From assembly GCA_024277405.1 (NCBI GenBank), contig JAJRVI010000138.1:1-26155 (forward strand): a DNA stretch of 26,155 bases, read 5' to 3'. Source of the DNA: Fidelibacterota bacterium. Its GTDB lineage: Bacteria; Bipolaricaulota; Bipolaricaulia; Bipolaricaulales; Bipolaricaulaceae. The number at the start of each line of letters is the position of its first letter. The stretch's first letter is position 1. The notes under the pieces were generated by a model, which was given only the letters and a program-made list of their open reading frames with translations, made no database searches and was not told the DNA's origin. Positions 22,968-26,155 of the stretch are shown here, piece by piece. The position numbers were made by a program, and so were the translations under genes.

Positions 22968-25342
22968 GATTCCCTCCTTTCGGATCCGTTCCGGCGGGGA
23001 TCCGCGGCGAGCTTGACCACTCGCAGCGTCCCCTTCCGCCACACGAGGAGATACCTCTGGAGCAAAAAGCGGGGTTGCGTGAGCCCCAGGACGGCGGGGA
23101 GGACGAGGAGCGCCCCGGCGGAGCTCGTCACCATGGTGAGGGCGGTCAACCACCCCATGGTGGCCAGGGCACCGAAGCGCGACAGCACCAGCACCAGGAA
23201 GCCCGCGGTGAGGGTAAGGGCGTTGTAGAGGATGGCCCTCCCCGCGGTATCGTAGGTGACCGCCAACGCCTCGGGGTGCGGTAGCCCCCCCATGCGCTCC
23301 CGGCGATACCGCGTGATGAAGTGGACCGCGTAGTCCACCCCGATCCCGATCACCAGGCTCGCGATCATCACCGTGGCCATGTCCAGCCGCGCCCCGGCGA
23401 TGGCCATGACGCCGAAGTTACCCACCACGGAAACGACGAGCGGGAGCAGCGCGAACGCGCCCCCGGCGGCGGTCCCGAGGAGCAGCGAGACGATCAGCCA
23501 CACCGCGCCGAAGCTCGCGAACAAGCTCACGATCTGGGATTGGACGATCTTGTGGCTGATGCGCACGTAGATCACCAGGGATCCGGTGACGTACCCCGTG
23601 ACGCCGGGCGGGGCGTTCTCGGCGATGAAGCGCTCCACGTCGGCCATCAGTCGCTCGTAGGCCGCGGTCCCCACCGACCTCACGCGGGCCGTGAGCTGGG
23701 CCGCGGAGAAGTCCCGGGTGACCATGCTCTTGAGGATCCTCCCCCCGCCCATCTCGTAGAGGAGGAGGAGCTGGGCCACCGCCCGTGGGGAATCCGGGAT
23801 CGCGTAATACGCGCTGTCATCCCCGTGGAGGACGTAATTGGTCTCCTTGATCAGGTCGACGATGGAGGAGGTATAGCCCACGATGCCCGAGGTCCCGAGG
23901 TGGCGTTGGAGGGCATCCACGAAGGCGAGGACCCGGGGGTCCTTGAGGCCGTCGCGCCGCCCCGTCTCGATGACCACGCTTATATTCTGGCTCCCGCCGA
24001 AGTTCTTCTCGATGAACTTCAGGCCCCGGATCACGGGCGCTTCGGGGCGGAAATACTTCGACATGTCGGATTCCACCTGGATGTGGGGGATCTGGGTGAG
24101 GAAGACGATGAAGATCGCCCCCGCCGCCCCCAGGATCCACCATCCCCGGCGGTGTACCACCCTGGCCAGGGCCCACGGGATCCCGCGGGAAGACCCCCGG
24201 GGACGCGTGCGCCTGGGCAGCGGAAGGAGAGAGAGGACCGCCGGGATCAACGTGAGGGCGACCGCGAAGGAGATGAGGACCCCCACGGCGGAGAAGATCG
24301 CGAACTCCCTGATGGGCTTGAGGAAGGCGGAGATGAGGGTGAGGAAACCGGCCGCGGTGGTGAGGGCGGAGGCGAACACCGGGTTCGCCATCCTCTCCAC
24401 CACCTGGGCGATGAGCTCGCGCTTGAGGCCCCCCCCGGCCGCGCGCTCGAAGTAATGGTTCACCACGTGGATCCCGTACGCCGATCCCACGGCGACGAGG
24501 AGCACGGGGAGGAAGCTGGACACCATGGAGAGCTTCACCCCGAGGGCCGCCATCAGGCCCACCGTCCATATGACAGCGACGATGACCACCGCCAGGGGGA
24601 GGAACATCCCCCGTAGCACCCGGAAGCTGAGGAAGAGCACCCCGAGCACCACCAGGACCACGATGGGGAAGAGGAAGCGCAGGTCCTGGCGCATATAGGC
24701 GTCCATGTAATGTACGAAGGCGGCGTCCCCGGTGAGGTAGAACCTCTCCGGCCCTCGGTACCGGGCGAGGATCCCCTCCACCCGGGAGACGAGCTCGGCG
24801 ACCTTCTCCTTGTTGCCCTCCGCCTCCGGATGCACCTTGAGGACGATGAGGCACGCCGAGCCATCCTCGAGGACGAGGGACCCCACGATCCTCCGCTCGC
24901 CCAGGAGCCGGTCCACGAAGGCCTGCACATCGGCCTCATCCTCGGGGGGGCGAGGAAGGGCGGGGCGGACCACGAGGGCGAGCTCCGTTCCCTCCACGAT
25001 ATCCACGTTGGTGGGGGAGACGACCTCCTCCAGGAGCCCCTCGTCGACCAGGGCGGTGAGCTCTTGGGTGAGGGAGTAGAGCTTGCGCACGCTCTCCACG
25101 TTGAAGAGCGTGGAGCCCTCCGGAGCGGCGACCCCCACCATGAGCACCGACTGGGACCCGAAGGTGTCCTTTGTCTCACGGAACTTGGCCACCACCGGAT
25201 CCCCGGCGGGGAGCATCTTGTCCATCTCGGAGAGGAACTGGATCCGGGGGGCGAAGAAGAGGAACACCAGGGTGATCGCCCCGAGGATGACGAGGGCCCT
25301 CACGGGGTGAGCCGCCACCGCTTCCGCGAACCGGCGAAGCAT
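22964..25342 (-). CDS. MMPL/RND-family exporter
   Basis: A 792-residue RND-type transporter with the usual two-fold layout: a TM helix (about 15-33), a large periplasmic loop, five or so helices, then a second copy. Family motifs are VAVGSAYGIHVVNHYFER in the first half and GIGVDYAVHFITRYRRER in the second. It resembles the hydrophobe/amphiphile exporter group (COG1033), which moves lipids, hopanoids or lipid-linked cargo using proton flow. Start ATG has GGGGAG directly upstream, 11 nt after the small secreted protein gene. The stop overlaps the LolA-like gene. A TetR gene heads the operon, so expression is probably controlled by a lipid or hydrophobic compound. Confidence 0.9.
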   Translation of the reverse strand: MLRRFAEAVAAHPVRALVILGAITLVFLFFAPRIQFLSEMDKMLPAGDPVVAKFRETKDTFGSQSVLMVGVAAPEGSTLFNVESVRKLYSLTQELTALVDEGLLEEVVSPTNVDIVEGTELALVVRPALPRPPEDEADVQAFVDRLLGERRIVGSLVLEDGSACLIVLKVHPEAEGNKEKVAELVSRVEGILARYRGPERFYLTGDAAFVHYMDAYMRQDLRFLFPIVVLVVLGVLFLSFRVLRGMFLPLAVVIVAVIWTVGLMAALGVKLSMVSSFLPVLLVAVGSAYGIHVVNHYFERAAGGGLKRELIAQVVERMANPVFASALTTAAGFLTLISAFLKPIREFAIFSAVGVLISFAVALTLIPAVLSLLPLPRRTRPRGSSRGIPWALARVVHRRGWWILGAAGAIFIVFLTQIPHIQVESDMSKYFRPEAPVIRGLKFIEKNFGGSQNISVVIETGRRDGLKDPRVLAFVDALQRHLGTSGIVGYTSSIVDLIKETNYVLHGDDSAYYAIPDSPRAVAQLLLLYEMGGGRILKSMVTRDFSAAQLTARVRSVGTAAYERLMADVERFIAENAPPGVTGYVTGSLVIYVRISHKIVQSQIVSLFASFGAVWLIVSLLLGTAAGGAFALLPLVVSVVGNFGVMAIAGARLDMATVMIASLVIGIGVDYAVHFITRYRRERMGGLPHPEALAVTYDTAGRAILYNALTLTAGFLVLVLSRFGALATMGWLTALTMVTSSAGALLVLPAVLGLTQPRFLLQRYLLVWRKGTLRVVKLAADPRRNGSERRES

Positions 25343-25353
25343 CTCCCCCTACC

Positions 25354-25803
25354 TCACCCAGTGCCGAAGATCCCCAGGGCGGCGAGCCGCAGGGAGAGGA
25401 GGATGGGCCAGAGGTCGTCGGCCGGGGTACGCAGCTCCCGCGCCTCGCTGAAGACCTTGGCCACGAGCTCCTTCAGCCCTTTCATCTCTTCCAGACGGGA
25501 ACGATCGGGTGCTGCTTTCGGGGACACACATAGCCATATGAACCCGCTTTCCTTGGGAATCACGAAGACGAGATCGAAAGGACCTCCCTCCACCGGTCCC
25601 TCGGGGAACCCGGGGATCGCCACGATGGCGAAGCCCCGCTGGATCAGCACCCGGGCCATGGCCTCGAGCCTGAGGGAGGTCCCGACGTCCTCGGTCTCAT
25701 CGATGATGAGCACCTTCCCCACCGGGGCCCGCACGTCCGCGGCGACCCCCGTCAGGGCGCACAACAGGAGAAATGTCGCTCCGAGCGTGACAAACCGCCT
25801 CAT
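25354..25803 (-). CDS. Small secreted protein of unknown function in the MMPL operon
   Basis: A 149-residue exported protein I cannot assign. A signal peptide (1-22, cleavage likely after GVA) is followed by an alpha/beta pattern: KVLIIDETEDVGTSLRLEAM, ARVLIQRGFAIVAIPGFP, then FDLVFVIPKESGFIWLCVSP. The order of beta strand, helix, beta strand suggests a flavodoxin-like or receiver-like Rossmann fold, though no catalytic residues stand out. GGAGG lies 10 nt before the ATG. It sits 19 nt after the TetR stop and 11 nt before the MMPL gene, so it is a periplasmic partner candidate for that exporter. Confidence 0.75.
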   Translation of the reverse strand: MRRFVTLGATFLLLCALTGVAADVRAPVGKVLIIDETEDVGTSLRLEAMARVLIQRGFAIVAIPGFPEGPVEGGPFDLVFVIPKESGFIWLCVSPKAAPDRSRLEEMKGLKELVAKVFSEARELRTPADDLWPILLSLRLAALGIFGTG

Positions 25804-25822
25804 CGTGAAACCTCCTTCCCCT

Positions 25823-26155
25823 TCAACCGGGTCCCGGGGCCAGGGCGCGCCAGGCGATCTCCGCAAGCTCCCCGGCACCACGTTCCTGGATGCGCTTCGC
25901 CACCTCGTCTCCCTCCAGGGCCCGGGCCGAGACCGACTCCACCATGCCGAGGAACGCATACGCAGCGACCACCGGGTCGCAACGGCGGATCTGACCTCGC
26001 TCGATCCCCTCGGCGATGAGGGAAGATATGTACTCCACGAACTCCCGGCGCATGGCGCGGATCCTGCGCCGCACCTGGGGGGAGAGGCCGCGCAGGCTCT
26101 GGGCCAGGGGGCGCAGGGAAGGGCCCTCGGCGGTGAGGAGGCGGAAGTGGAGCCC
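25823..26155 (-). CDS. TetR-family transcriptional regulator, C-terminal part
   Basis: The gene runs off the right edge, so the N-terminal DNA-binding domain is not visible. The 110 visible residues fit the ligand-binding half of TetR regulators: RRIRAMRREFVEYISSLIAEGIERGQIR, then DPVVAAYAFLGMVESVSARAL. The 'AEGIERGQIR...DP..AA..FLGMV' pattern is typical. It probably regulates the exporter operon that follows it on the same strand. The frame is open to the edge. Confidence 0.82.
   Translation of the reverse strand, partial: GLHFRLLTAEGPSLRPLAQSLRGLSPQVRRRIRAMRREFVEYISSLIAEGIERGQIRRCDPVVAAYAFLGMVESVSARALEGDEVAKRIQERGAGELAEIAWRALAPGPG

Noticed and set aside
23321..24616. Long plus-strand open frame opposite the MMPL exporter
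   Set aside because: Shadow frame rich in His, Gly, Asp and Arg; the minus strand encodes a complete RND transporter.

Overview
This is a GC-rich, gene-dense bacterial window. It has many GTG and TTG starts, short or overlapping gene junctions and almost no non-coding DNA. LptB and an LptC-like protein, a LolA-type lipoprotein-sorting protein and an MMPL exporter point to a diderm bacterium. HerA, DUF433/DUF5615 and HEPN/MNT modules, and compact GC-rich genes are common in thermophiles. A deep-branching thermophilic lineage such as Bipolaricaulota (OP1) would fit, but that placement is inference; no rRNA or other taxonomic marker lies in the window.

Layout. 1-1304 (minus): secG followed by peptide ABC transporter ATPases dppD and dppF (cut by the window edge), with a clear promoter upstream of secG. 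1419-7876 (plus): a GT4 glycosyltransferase; pyrG overlapping lptC overlapping lptB; then a secreted fibronectin-III protein. 7854-9125 (minus): an NfeD-type membrane protease. 9209-9970 (plus): a secreted DUF4384 protein with two CPPC motifs. 10014-10484 (minus): an unknown protein. 10779-14027 (plus): herA, a Cas4-like PD-(D/E)XK nuclease and a CPBP membrane protease.

14014-18649 (minus) is the most unusual part. It is a head-to-tail array, in transcription order: aconitase-family small subunit (leuD-like 2), isocitrate/isopropylmalate-type dehydrogenase, DUF433, DUF5615 PIN-like toxin, aconitase-family large subunit (leuC-like), HEPN, MNT, aconitase-family small subunit (leuD-like 1). Two toxin-antitoxin-type pairs are thus spliced into a metabolic operon. 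The junctions overlap or nearly touch (TGATG, ATGA, or 0-1 nt gaps). The HEPN/MNT pair carries three apparent frameshifts.

18755-19582 (minus): a secreted protein with a Gly/Lys-rich tail and a strong terminator that closes it off from the metabolic operon. 19802-22040 (plus): a PadR regulator, ABC ATPase and ABC-2 permease joined by ATGA overlaps, with a near-perfect palindrome at the promoter. 22158-26155 (minus): a TetR regulator (cut by the edge), a small secreted protein, an MMPL/RND exporter and a LolA-like protein, probably an envelope lipid or lipoprotein trafficking operon.

Three genes (pyrG, nfeD and the unknown gene at 10484) have a -10-like hexamer ending exactly 7 nt before the start codon and no Shine-Dalgarno sequence, suggesting leaderless transcripts. 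I saw no rRNA, tRNA, CRISPR array or insertion sequence.
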